The position numbers were made by a program, and so were the translations under genes. This document shows positions 12,201-24,030 of a DNA stretch of 64,000 bases, piece after piece. Every line of letters begins with the position of its first letter. Positions within the stretch are counted from its first letter, which is position 1. Where the stretch lies: the NCBI RefSeq assembly GCF_026210795.1, contig NC_089454.1, positions 2,728,001-2,792,000 of the forward strand, given 5' to 3'. This DNA is from Rhizophagus irregularis (Eukaryota; Glomeromycota; Glomeromycetes; Glomerales; Glomeraceae). Below the pieces are notes generated by a model. It had not been told where the DNA came from. It was given only the letters and a program-made list of their open reading frames with translations, and ran no database searches.

Positions 12201-14081
12201 CATTTTAATTTTTAATTTTTATTTTTAAAAATAGTACCGGATATGATTATTAACAGTACGTTTAGTGAAGTAGATTGGGAGCTAGAAAGAATGATCGTTC
12301 TTACTTGTGGGCATGTGTTTACTATGGAAACTATGGATATGCTTATGGAAATGAAAGACTTTTATGAGGGGTCAGTTGAAGGAGGATGGACATCAGTTAA
12401 AATACTACCGACTTCACCAATGAATATGAAGACGTGTCCGACATGTAGAACACCAGTTAAAGGCGTCAGGAGATACGGGAGAATAATTAATAAATACACA
12501 TTAGATATACAAAATAAGAAATTCCTGTCAAAATATGATCGTCTATTAAAAGAAGTTGCCAGCCAGATTATTCCTCTTAGAGACGAAATGATGAATAAAA
12601 GAAATGAATTAAAAAATGCTTTACCCAAACTTGAATCAAGACCAGCTGAAATTGTACTTAAGGAAGATAATGTCATAGACGATAAATTACCTGAAATCAC
12701 ACCTCATAATTATTTTGGGAATATCGAAAGGTATCATGGGTTTGATAACGTTAGTGAAAAAGTATGGGTTACTCATGTTAAAAAATTATTAAAATGTTAT
12801 CAAAGATTAACTTCAATTATTAACGCCACGAAATTACCACCTCATAAAAAAGCCTTTGAGGCCGCTGTTTCAAGTTTGTAAGTATAAGTAATTGAATTCT
12901 TAAGAGAAAACAAATATTTTATTTTTAATCATATAATTTAAAAATTTTTTTTTATTTTTTAGATATCAGGCTAAGTTGGCAAAAGAAAATTCTGTAGATG
13001 ATTTGGTCGAAAATTTATTAAATTTTCAGATTTCGGATAACTCTTCTTCCTCTTTTGATCATTATGTTAATGCTATAAGATCAACTCCATCCGAAACTTT
13101 TCAAGAAACGCTTTCACAAGTAGGAATTTCAATACCACAAGTAGATCGTAGAATTTATTTGGATACACTTTTTGAAATCATCAATATACAAAAAATTCTA
13201 TATCACGAAATTTTATTTATAATTCAAGAATTATCAAAAGAATTAAGTCCTGCTACTACATTAATTGAAAATGTTTTAAGTATTAAGGAAATTTGGAAAA
13301 ATTTTATTGAAAGATTACAAATTTCTATTCAAAATCATTTAAATACAATAAGAGAAATAGCGGAATCTACTCATTATGGTAGACATTTAATTTTAGTTGA
13401 TGTAGAAATATTAGAATTTGATATTAAATTGCTTAGATATCAATTAAGACATCCGCCTAACAGTAATGGTATTATTAGTAAAGCACTTCAAGATAGGATT
13501 ACAAGAAAATGTAAGGATATTGAAACACGTATTGTGCAAATAGCTAATAGTAGTAGACATAAAAATTCTGAAAAGGAATTTAAGAAAGATGTTCATAAGA
13601 GATTAGTAAATTTATTAGAAAGTTGTAATGAAGTTAAAACTTGTGCAGTGAATTTAAATAAAACATTAAGTAATGAAGAAAAATCAGAAATTTATCGAGC
13701 TATGAAAACAGAATTTAGAGGTTCAGGTACAGTATATATTAAAATTCATTTTGTTATAAAAAAAATTTTATAATCCTATTTTTTAATAATTTCTTAATTA
13801 ATTAACGCTATCATTTATTATTCATTAATTAGGACATTGGTATCAGTGTCCGAATGGTCATCCGGTAAGAAATTTCACTATTACTACAAATACATATTTT
13901 TAACGTGTACAATAAATATACTTATATAATTGATATTTTGATTTTATAGTATACGATTGGTGAATGTGGTGGAGCCATGGTAATGAGTAGATGTCCTGAT
14001 TGCAACGCACCAATTGGTGGAGGTGATCATCGGTTAACCACCGGAAATAGAATAAATTCAGATTTTGAGTCTATGCATTAG
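6248..14081 (+). CDS. ZNFX1-like SF1 helicase with NFX1-type and RZ-type zinc fingers, gene A (intact)
   Basis: Spliced model: 6248-7069, 7147-7274, 7367-8841, 8923-8970, 9047-9183, 9289-11535, 11609-12152, 12235-12877, 12963-13726, 13833-13864, 13950-14081; all introns GT-AG, total 2323 residues. Seen: Gly/Arg-rich tail (about 20-100); Walker A GPPGTGKT (825-832); TNHALDQFL; Walker B-like EEAGE (about 1168); GDHNQLRP (about 1193); FQGEEAN (1403-1409); LSRARKG (1444-1450); Cys/His zinc-finger repeats with CGH motifs (about 1490-1800); a RING-like LTCGHVF...CPTC unit (1823-1880); a final HWYQCPNGHP...CGGAM...CPDC RZ-type finger (2270-2310). This is the complete domain order of ZNFX1. Family members bind RNA and act in RNA silencing (fission yeast Hrr1, nematode ZNFX-1) or antiviral sensing; a role in small-RNA silencing here is inference. 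The ATG at 6248 is preferred over an in-frame upstream one (6029) because paralogue C starts at the equivalent place. Confidence 0.93.
6360..6560 (+). repeat. GGT/GGC-rich coding repeat (Gly/Ser/Arg tail of gene A)
   Basis: Imperfect repeats of GGTGGT, AGTGGTCGT and AATGGTGATCGTGAT encode a Gly-Ser-Arg-Asn-Asp-rich stretch with several RGG/RGN motifs. The block GGTAATGGTGATCGTGAT occurs twice, so slippage or unequal exchange is likely. Paralogues B and C have much shorter versions at the same place. RGG tails commonly bind RNA or drive condensates; that is family knowledge, not shown here. Antisense and shifted reading frames across this block are open but artefactual. Confidence 0.85.
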
Positions 14082-15304
14082 ATAATTTTGCATTTATCGT
14101 ACAGTATTTATTCATTTATAAAGTATTAATTTTTTTAAAAAATTTTCTTTTTTATATAAATGAATTAGAAATCCTGTATATTAAATGCTTTTTTTTAAAA
14201 AAAAATTGTAATAACGATATTTATTTTAATTTCAATAAACAAATATAATAATTATTTATACATACATTTATTTAAAAAATATTATGACCGGTAATGGGCG
14301 TTAGATAAAAAAAAAATTGAAAATACGAGGAAAAGATTTTGTATTAAAAAAAAAAATTCAAATATGTAGATACACATCACCGGCGAAAATAATGGCGATA
14401 TGAATAATCACTTTTTGTTTTTGATATAGATCAAAATTAAAACTTGTAATATCAGAGGACCTTAGAATTCTACTTTTAAAAGGTAAAAAATAAATTGTCC
14501 TTTTTTTTATTTTTTTTAATACTTTATAGGAGGAATCGGAATATAAGTAATTTGTTAAGAATTTTCTTAAAGTGCTCAAATCCTATATAACGCACGATAA
14601 TAATTCATTCCACTACTCAATTTTATATATCTACCTTATAATATATTAAATTGAACTTGGTATAAAGATTGTGAAATAGTAACATTTTCTCATCAACCAG
14701 AACTTGTATTGAACAACTATTGGCGGGATTCCTTGCAATAACGTGATTCAAATGATAGTATTATTGGAACTCGTGATCTTTTTATACCAATCATTATACT
14801 CGAACGATCTTGGTACACAGATGTTACACAGGAATTTTAACACCACCATGGAAGATAATTTTGTCTCAATCTGGCCTCTGGATGGAGAAAAATTGACGAA
14901 TAGTGCACATCACTAAATTGGAGTATTTATTGACACAGAAGACGGCCATATCAAATAATAATTAAATAATTATGTATTTTTTCACACGACCAAAAAACCG
15001 ACCGCAATTATTTTCGCCGAGTCTGTACGAATTTTCATTAAAGAATGACAAACATTATTAATTAATTACCCTTACTCATGTTTTATCAATTTCAATTGCT
15101 GAAAATTTAGTCATAAATGTTTAGATCAAATTATTAATTATCAAAGAAAAAATATTTAAGATTTATATTATTTACTATTCTAATAAATAAAAAATTTTTA
15201 GTGGACTAATTTTTTTTAGTAACTATTTTCTTTGGTACCCTTCTAGAGAAAAACCTAGTATCTCGAAAAAGATCAATATTATTAAATCAAAGTGATGTTA
15301 CAAA

Positions 15305-15472
15305 CTATTCTTCCTCATCATCATCGCCTCCATCGATGAGATCAAGTGAGGGGCCGAAGCCCATGAAGTTTATAAGTTGATCTAATTTGTTGGACATGGT
15401 AGACATTGAACCGTTGATTGCAGATTGTTCTTTGATAATATCGTATAAATCTAAAATTATACGAAACATCAT
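15305..15472 (-). CDS. Small acidic-tailed open reading frame, unknown
   Basis: A 55-codon minus-strand frame starts MMFRIILDLYDIIKEQSAIN, continues through an amphipathic stretch (MSTMSNKLDQLINFMGFGP) and ends in GGDDDEEE before a stop. Composition is far less Asn/Lys/Ile-biased than random AT-rich sequence here, and the amphipathic helix plus acidic tail looks protein-like. It could be the last exon of a decayed gene; the upstream minus-strand sequence gives no clear splice junction. No family recognised. Confidence 0.33.
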   Translation of the reverse strand: MMFRIILDLYDIIKEQSAINGSMSTMSNKLDQLINFMGFGPSLDLIDGGDDDEEE

Positions 15473-16114
15473 TTTACCACACAATCAATGACGTCGCCAT
15501 TGTATTAAAATTATGTTATTAATTTATGTATACTAATAAAATTAAAATTTACGCGTGACTGGCGTGAGAGGACAGGGAAAACACCCGTGACCACAAAATA
15601 ATCGTAATATCGTAGGAAAAATAATGAATGGGTGAATTTAAACGGGAATCCATTATATATCGAGTATAGTCGGTTATCAAATTTTCACACGCACAATTTT
15701 ACTAATTCATATATGGTAAATCATTTTACGCCTCACATTTGGCAGCCGCCCAAATTAGTAAGCACTGCTTTCTTAACAATATAGTGATGGGTTTTTCGTC
15801 TGTTTCGATAAAGTAAGCCACAAATTAAACTTCGTCAGATAGTTAATTTTCTTTCTTTTTTCTTTTATTCGTAATGAAAAAGAACTAAGAACAATCGAGT
15901 AACCACATAAAACCATTTTAAGACTAGCGTAATAATTATTTCCTTTTTTAATAGGTTATATTTTCACTACATAGCCCTTATAGCCTAACAAGTAATAAAA
16001 CTTGTTTAATCAAAATTTGATTGGCCTTATCTTTACTGATAATGCAATACTGTACATCAATTTCATATGCATGATAAAAAAAACAATATCTTTTTACCAT
16101 TTTTTCGTATATTT

Positions 16115-16195
16115 GTTATTATTTCCCAAATTGGCGGTGAAAAATTTCCTTATAAAAGCTATTATATAATTGTACCGCATTGGCGAATTCGAAGC
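16115..16195 (+). promoter_or_regulatory. Conserved upstream block of ZNFX1-like gene B
   Basis: Contains GTTATTATTTCCCAAAT, AAATTTCCTTATAA and AATTGTACCGCAT in the same order and spacing as upstream of genes A and C. It starts about 250 bp before the B start codon. Confidence 0.5.
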
Positions 16196-16366
16196 TTAAA
16201 ATGTCGATCATATTTTATGATACAATTATGCATTATTTGCATGTGAGCATAACATTATTATTAAATAATATAAATATTTTATGAAAAATCCACTTTTTAG
16301 TCGGCTCTTTTGTTAAAAAAAAAAAATTAAAAAAATAAATAATTTAGTCATTATAATATTTTAGTC

Positions 16367-19300
16367 ATGAGTGGTAGATCTACTGGCGGTGGCAACAACA
16401 GTAAAAATACGAGACCAAGATCAAATCGCGGAAGACGTGGTGGTGGTAGTAATGGTGATGGTCGCCGTGACCAAAGACGTGATATCATTGATGAAGGTCG
16501 TAATTATATACCAGCACCACCAAAACTTAGTGTTCCTGAAATAAAACAATCACAACAAGAAACCGCTATTGCGAATTTTAGTTCTTCTGAATTAACCTAT
16601 AATGGCAGTGATCGATTAGTTTTTATTACTAATGGGGAACCGATTAAAACTATTTGGAAAAGAATATTGAGAAAAGACAAACCTTGGAATCAAAGTGATG
16701 TTAGAATTTTCGTTAGTTCTGCATTAGTAGCTACAGATTATCAAATAGGTTATGAAATAGAAGAAATAGTTACTGAATTAGGTAACCCTGAAAGTGGTCT
16801 CAAGAGATTAAGAGAAATTATAAATTTTCCTTCAATATCGTGCGATGCTGGTCTTGATAATGATGTGTTATCTTTTCAACATGTTATATTACCTTTATTG
16901 GGTTTATTTACTAGAACAGCTATTACTGAATGTATTTTAGAAAAATATGTTCATGCAATCTTTTCAACTGTCTATGTAAACCTTGTAAGTATTATCAATA
17001 ACATTATTCATTTTGAAATTAATTAATAATAATTTATTTTTTTTTAAAAAAAAAATAGGACTCATTTCTTTATGATAAGGTGATTAAAATGTTGGAAACG
17101 TTGGTCAACCGTAATTCTGTTAAGGATAATCGTGTTAGGGTTGACACATTATTGTCACGTGAACGATATTCATTTATTCCGTCTTCGTAAGTAATGTTTA
17201 TGAATCATAATGTAAAAACGTTTCATGTTATAAAATATTATTAATTAATTCTCTTTTAAATCTATTTAATAGTCTAGGAGTATTTTTCTTGATAATAGTA
17301 CGGCTTCTAACAGAATTACTACGTCGTGTCAAGGAGGCATCTGTTAATGAAACGATGTACCAGATTGCTAATGATTTATATCGATTAAAAACTGCGTATC
17401 AACAGTCACTTGAAGAACAACAATTTTCTCCGACAGACCCATTAATTAGTAATTTAGAGACTAGAAAATATTTTTTTACGATATTAGAAAGGGAAATGAA
17501 AACCATGGATAAAATGTTAAATAATAGTCGTAAAGGTTTAATTTTTAAACAAAATCTTGGAGCTAAAAATTTGAACGTTGAATCAGATAAATCATATTAT
17601 AAAGAATTAGCTAGAAGAGTTGACACTGAAAGAACTTATGATCCACCTGGTGAATTATCAAAATATGGTAGAAGGCATGATAATGATTTTATAGACATTT
17701 CTGAAATATCAATTATTCCTACGAAAGAAGAAATATTGTGTGACCGTCTACCTTTTTTACCTTCTACACTTCGTAATTCATTACATTTTTTACCTGATGG
17801 AGCTGCTAGATTACTTGATACGCAATTTCGTCTTTTAAGGGAAGATTTATTAAATCCAATTCGTGGCGGTTTATCACATTATTTGACCGCACTATTACAA
17901 GAGCATACTTCTTCTAATAGTGATGTTAAATTATCAAAAGAATTTAAGAAAATACAAGAAGAGGGTGGTAGATTTTCATACAATAATGGTGTGAGTGAAA
18001 ACGGCGATCTACAAGTATATACGAATATACATTTCACCAATATTTCCTGTGATAGAAGAAAAGGATTTGCTTGTACTATAAGTTTCACTCCTCCAAGAAT
18101 TAGTACTAAAAGTGAAAAAGGTAGAAGGGAATATTGGGAAAAGAGTAGAAGATTATTAACTGGCAGTTTAGTTACTCTTATATTACCAAATCCAAATCCC
18201 AAAAAAGTAAATTCAGATGATTCTACTAATAGTAATGCTAGTACTTCTATAAGTAATATTGATTTATATTCACTTTATTTTGGTGTAGTTGTATCAAGAG
18301 ACGAAAAAGCTTTATCTAGAAAAGAAAATTCCGCTGAGATTGATATTGATTTTATTGATCCATCAATCTATCCTATCGCATTAAGTGAATTTTCAGAATA
18401 TAGTAAAACTGAAAAAAGACCATTGGAAAAAAGATTTATGGTAGAATCAACGGGAGTTTATCTAGAAGCTTATTATCATGTTCTTAAAACTCTTCAAACT
18501 ACAGATCTTTCTTTACGTTTTGAAAAATATTTAGCACCTAATTTTGATGATATGAATGATGAAGAAGATAAGAAAGGGAAAATGATGGAAGAAGTGAACA
18601 GTACTCTCGATATTAAAGTTGAAAATCCTCCTTATACTAGTGCTCCAGGATTTCAATTTGATTTATCAATATTATGTAAAAATAAGTGTAAATTGAAATT
18701 AGAAGTTGCTGATGAAAGTACTCACGATAGAGTAATAAAAAATATCGTTAAATATAGTAATATTGGAAAATTGCCAAATGGAACTCCTTATGGACTAGAC
18801 GAAACTCAAGGTAAAATTATTAATTATAAATATATCGTACAAGTTGAGAAAATAACATCAATGCTTTAATTTATAGCCAAAGCGTTGATATCATCATTAA
18901 CGCGTGAAATTGCATTAATTGAAGGTATGTATGACGTAAAGTAATTTTTTTTTTAGTTTAATATATATATATATATATATTAAACGGATCTAAAAAACAA
19001 TCTTTATTCTTTCATTAGGACCACCTGGTACGGGTAAAACAGTAGTTGGTGTTCAAATAATGAAAGTATTATTAGCGAAAGAAAATCGAAAAACAAAAAT
19101 TGGACCAATTCTAACCATTTGTTTTACTAATCACGCTCTTGATCAATTCTTGGAGGTGAATTATCAATTGTTTTGGATAATAAATTAATTATTCGTCCAT
19201 AAAAAATTTAAATAACTCATGTTTCTCCTCTTTTTTTTTTTAATATTTATAGCATTTAGTTGATGAAAATATAACAAAAATAGTGAGGTTAGGTTCTCGA

Positions 19301-21890
19301 ACGAAATCTGAAAAGATTAAAGAATTTAATTTAGAAGAAATTTGCCGAAAACGTCCTCGTAGCAAAAGTAGCAAAAAAGAATTAGCAATATTGTATAGTT
19401 CGATTGAAAAGATAGAAAAATATGTTCAGAAAATGAAAGGTGCTTTATTTAATAGGTGGATGAAATGGAGTGATATAAGTGAATATCTAATGTTTGAAGA
19501 GGCTACATTTTACTCAAAATTTAGTTATGTATCTGAAGATGAATTACCCAGTTGGGTTTTAGGAACTGATGATGATGGAGAGTTTGAGACCGTTGGAAAA
19601 AATAATAAGCAAAAGAGAAAAGACCCATTTGATGAATGGATAGAAGGAGAAGACATTAGAATAATTAACAAGCGAAAGCGACTTTTATTAAATCCACCGA
19701 AAAGTGACAAGAAAAATAAGAAAAGACCAAATAAAAATATATTTGATATATTAAGAGAAGAGACTGGAGATTCTATGGATATAAGTGATGATGGATCACA
19801 AGTTGATTATATAAATTGGATCAAAAACTACCAAGAACCAAAAACCGATCGACTTTTAGATGAGTTATTAATTGATCATTCAATTTGGAGAATGTCGAAG
19901 AAAGAAAGAAAAAGACTTCATGACCATTGGCGTACAAAAATTTATAAAGAAATTGTTGAAAAATTTTCAGAATTACAAAAAAGGCATGAAAAAATACGCC
20001 AAGAAATAAATAGAATTTATGATGAAGGACGTCGCCAAGTATTAAAAAGTAGTGATGTTATTGGTATGACTACAAATGGTGCAGCTAAATTTCAAAATTT
20101 AATTAGATCAATTGGTCCCAAAATTATCATTTGTGAAGAAGCAGGAGAAGTATTAGAAGCTCATATTCTAAGTGCATTAACCCCATCGACTCAACATTTG
20201 ATATTAATTGGTGATCACAATCAACTTCGACCTCATATTGCAACTTATTCTCTTAGTGTGGATTCACCGGTAGGAAATAATTATCAATTAGATAAATCAT
20301 TATTTGAAAGATTAGTTAATGGTGATAAAGCGGTTAAAATTGAGAAGGCTCAACTTTTAAATCAGAGACGTATGAGAAGAGAAATATCTGATTTAATCAG
20401 ATATACGATTTATCCAGAATTAATTGATGGTGATAATACTACAAAATACGAGAATGTACGTGGAGCTCAACATAATGTATATTTTATTGAACATAGAAAT
20501 CCAGAAGATAATTCAGGTGGAGAACATGCAATAAAATCTCATGTGAATAAATATGAAGTTAAAATGGTGGTTGAGATGGTAAAATATTTTGTGAGGAATG
20601 GATATACTAAACCCGATGATATAGCTGTACTTACTCCTTATTTAGGACAAATGATTAAAATTAGAGATGCTTTAGCTAAATCATTTGTTGTTGTTATTGA
20701 TGAAAGAGATGCGCTGAATATTGCTGAAATAGAAGAACAAGAACAAATAATCGGAACAAATACTACTAGTAATATAGAAACTATAAGCGTTGCATCAAAA
20801 AAATCATTAAATCGACAAGTTACTTTAAGGACCGTTGATAATTTCCAAGGTGAAGAAGCAAACATAATTATTGTTTCATTAGTTCGTAATGTTTCTAAAT
20901 CCGGTAATATTAGTAAATATGATTCCATCGGATTTCTCAATAGCAAAAATAGAACCAATGTATTATTGTCACGTGCTCGTAAAGGAATGTATCTCATTGG
21001 TAATTCTGAATTAATGGAAATGAAATCTAAAAAAATGTGGGCTCCAGTAATTAATATTTTAAATGAGCGTAAACAAGTTGGCTTTGGTATGCCAATTGCA
21101 TGCAATAAACATCCATATTACAAAAACACTATCGTTGATCCTGATCAGTTTGAAAAAATTAGTCCAAATGGTGGATGCTGTGAAGATTGTAATATGTCAC
21201 TTCCTTGCGGACATAAATGCAAATATAAATGTCATTCAGACGATCCTGAACACATTGGAGTCAAATGTAACGAACGTTGTTTAAGATTACTTCCGGAATG
21301 TTATCATCCATGTACAAAACTTTGTTTTGACAATTGTGGAAGATGTGAATTTCCTATCGAATATATTTTGTTACGTTGTGGTCATATATTACATAATGTT
21401 AAATGCTGGCAAAATAGAGATAAAGATTCAATTAAATGTAAGGTCTTAGTTTCGAAAAAATTACCACATTGTGAGCACTATAAAGATATTCGCGTAAGTA
21501 TTTTTATTTATTTGATGACATTTATTTTGATAGTATGATACTTAGATTTACTTACATATTTATTTTTTATAGTGCTTTGAGTCTGTTAATATGGCGAAGT
21601 GTACAGAATTATGCGGAAAACAATTGGAATGCGGTCATAAATGTCCAGATTTATGTTCTAATTGTCAAGAACGTTCTAAATCACAAAAATCCGAGGATAA
21701 AAACACATCGATATTAGCAAGTTTATTCTTTTCCATTGAACAAACACCACAACATGGAAAATGCCAAAGTGTATGTGATAAATTATTATTTTGTGGACAT
21801 ACATGTGAATCTAATTGCCATGAAAGGAGTGAATGTCCACCATGTGTGAATAATTGTCCACGTAAGAATAATTCATGTTTTATCAACTAA
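16367..21890 (+). CDS. ZNFX1-like SF1 helicase, gene B (C-terminally truncated)
   Basis: Spliced model: 16367-16984, 17059-17186, 17273-18810, 18877-18924, 19019-19155, 19253-21493, 21573-21890; 1675 residues. Intron positions and phases match gene A, and exons 2, 4 and 5 have identical lengths (128, 48, 137). Seen: short Gly/Arg-rich N-terminus; GPPGTGKT (778-785); EEAGE, GDHNQLRP, FQGEEAN and LSRARKG helicase motifs; and the first NFX1-type zinc-finger repeats. In the middle of exon 7, after CPPCVNNC, homology to A and C stops, the frame ends with a novel RKNNSCFIN tail, and an AATAAA follows near 21942. The remaining zinc fingers, RING-like unit, coiled region and RZ-type finger are absent. 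The helicase could still be made; whether it works without the C-terminus is unknown. A GTAAGA right at the break (about 21861) could be a splice donor, but I see no matching downstream exon. Confidence 0.88.
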
Positions 21891-22884
21891 TTGTATCAAA
21901 ACTATGTATGGCTTTTTTGTAAAAAAAATTTATTAATAAAGATTTTTTGTATTAAATTATAATCACAATAGTAAAAATTAGTCTTATGATAAATTATGAT
22001 AAATTTCTTACTAAATTAATATACTATGACTCCGAATTCTTTTTTTTCTCGTTACAAATTCTGCTAAAAATTTTCGCATTATCATTCTTATTGAACATCC
22101 ATAATAACCTCTTATGGTATGCTCTATTTGGATTGATTGTAGATACTGTACTTCAAAGTCTCAATAATTGATTTTTGAGTTTAACTTTTGGAGGTATCTT
22201 TCATTTTTATAATTCATTACCTTATGGCGCTATCTAAAGTATTTGAAAAAGAAATTCTAATTAATTCTGGCCAAATTTACAATTCCGGCCACAATTAATA
22301 AGTCACGTGCAGCAGCTGCGCCGTGAAATAACATTTATATCAAGGACTCCCGGCTCCGACCATAGCTTTTTAACATAATATTTCAGCATCTTTTTAATAT
22401 ACCTTGATAGATTTATTATTCTAATATTGATGGACTTTTATTCACCTTAAAAAATTATGAATTTTTATTAAGAACCGGTGAAATTAGTATTATCATTTAT
22501 TTATTTATTCATCCTTTCATGAGTAATCAATAATTTGTTACGCATAAAGGGAGAGCAGTGGTAAACCGCACAATATTGTTACGGTGACAACGGGCTTCTT
22601 GATAAACCGATTTTATTATTTTAAATGGTAATTCTAAAATATGGGTGATACTAAAAAAGTTTGTTATTTATGAATCAAACAAAAGAAAAATGTGAGAAAA
22701 AATTTTGAAATCAAAGAAAAAAAAATGAAACGAATAAAACAGTGTATTATAATTTATTAATTACTACTAATACTGATTTATTTGTAAGTACTAATGGTTA
22801 TTCCAAAATCTTTAAAATAGCTATTGACTGTCATTTCTAATTTCATTAATTATAATAGCTAGAATTAAACATTCTTCGAGTTGG
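21891..22884. other. Intergenic region after truncated gene B
   Basis: The sequence following the B stop is unrelated to genes A or C, so the break near 21860 marks a rearrangement or deletion junction. It contains an AATAAA (about 21942), paired ATTCTGGCC / ATTCCGGCC motifs next to CACGTG (22265-22310), and otherwise AT-rich filler. A 61-codon open stretch at 21986-22171 has no recognisable features. Confidence 0.5.
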
Positions 22885-24030
22885 TGCTAAAATTGTACCC
22901 ATGATAACAAGCTTGACTTGTCATTCAATATGACAATGGAAAGCCCAAATACCAGGATTATCAGCAATGAAACGAATAACCAAAAATCCATTTCCAGGAA
23001 TAGTTACAGTATCACGAATGATAGGATTTCTCTTGTTATTCGCTTTCATTAGGGAATTGACCTTTTTCACCAACAAACATTACAGCGAATACATGTCCGT
23101 CCAAGTGAAATGGATGATTGGCAGCGTTATTGTTGTTTACATAAATTTCTGCAATACCATCACTGTGATTAAAAATCACAGAGTTCTATTCTTTTGGTAA
23201 ATTTCAGCTGCGGCATTCTTGTGATTTTATTGACCCTTAATCATTCATTTGAGGTACGAATGAAGTTCAATTAATTAAAGCTTCTCTTATCTGTTCCAAA
23301 AGTAATGATAATATTGACAAAGTCAGTAACATGTCCAATGGGTTTAATAGGTTCTAAATGCTATTAATTCTTTAGAATTTGGACTATTTTTTGTTCCTTC
23401 ATAATGAACTGAACTGTAGAGGTCTGATACTTTGTCTAAATTATTTATACCTTTAAAATTAATATGATAGAAAATGATTGTATGTAAGGTAGTGCAAACG
23501 GGACCTGGGACCCAGAAACCCTAACCAGCCCAGACCCGGGTTTGCCGTGGGCTGGCAAACTTTCTTCAAATTCGCCCGGGCTGGGCACTTTATGTTAATT
23601 TCCAAGTGCGGGCCGGGCCGGGTTGTAAAATAGGGGTCAATGCAGATCTCTATAATGAAGTATTCCAAGACCATTCCAGTCGATAACAAAATTAAAGTTA
23701 AGTGTTGCATTAATATTTGGAGTACATCTTTTATCGAGAGTTCCATGAATAAAATAGTTTCCAACTGGCTGGTTAGCATCAACAATTACTGAATAACGTT
23801 GTCTGATACCAAATAGGCAATTTATTGATTATGGTCAGTTTAACATATACTCAATCCGATTCTATAACCTTAAGTTTATAGGGAAGATGAAAACACCATC
23901 TGCTGCAGAATTGATTATATGAAAATGATATTTTTTATTCAGTTCTTTTTAATATCTGATATTATATGGCTAATGGTTGATTATATTTACATTTGGAACC
24001 GGGAGCTGCAGTGCAGTTATATTTACCAAG
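22885..24030 (-). pseudogene. Multicopper oxidase relic
   Basis: Translating the minus strand in shifting frames gives an ordered series of multicopper-oxidase blocks: KYNCTAAPGSKCKYN, FHIINSAADGVFIFPI, QRYSVIVDANQPVGNYFIHG, FVNIIITFGTDKREALI, then IAEIYVNNNNAANHPFHLDGH and [11 protein letters not shown]. The last two match the C-terminal copper-ligand motifs, but the normal second His of HPFHLHGH is Asp and the Trp codon after HCHIE is a TGA stop. Several stops and frameshifts are present, and a GC-rich block (about 23488-23636) interrupts domain 2. Functional relatives oxidise phenolics or iron; this copy cannot encode an enzyme. Confidence 0.82.
23488..23636. mobile_element. GC-rich foreign block inside the multicopper oxidase relic
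   Basis: A roughly 150-bp stretch is far richer in G+C than anything nearby (repeated CCCGGG, GGGCTGG, GCCGGGCCGGG and GGACCTGGGACCC). It interrupts the oxidase homology, which resumes on both sides (YRDL before, YFNFKGINNLDK after, minus strand). It is probably a small inserted element; no clean target duplication or inverted ends could be fixed. Confidence 0.5.

Larger units (their letters stand above)
14082..16366. other. Intergenic region between ZNFX1-like genes A and B
   Basis: AT-rich. Just after gene A it holds candidate poly(A) signals (AATAAA near 14235). It also holds one small acidic reading frame on the minus strand (15305-15472, listed separately). From about 15670 on it resembles the 5' flanks of genes A and C: a motif around CACACGCA...ATTTTACTAA, then TTTACGCCTCAC and the conserved block 16115-16195. 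No transposon boundary was identified. Confidence 0.5.

Noticed and set aside
23459-23785. A 108-codon minus-strand frame across the oxidase relic
   Set aside because: It is a chance fusion of a shifted oxidase frame with the GC-rich insert; the true oxidase frame is interrupted.
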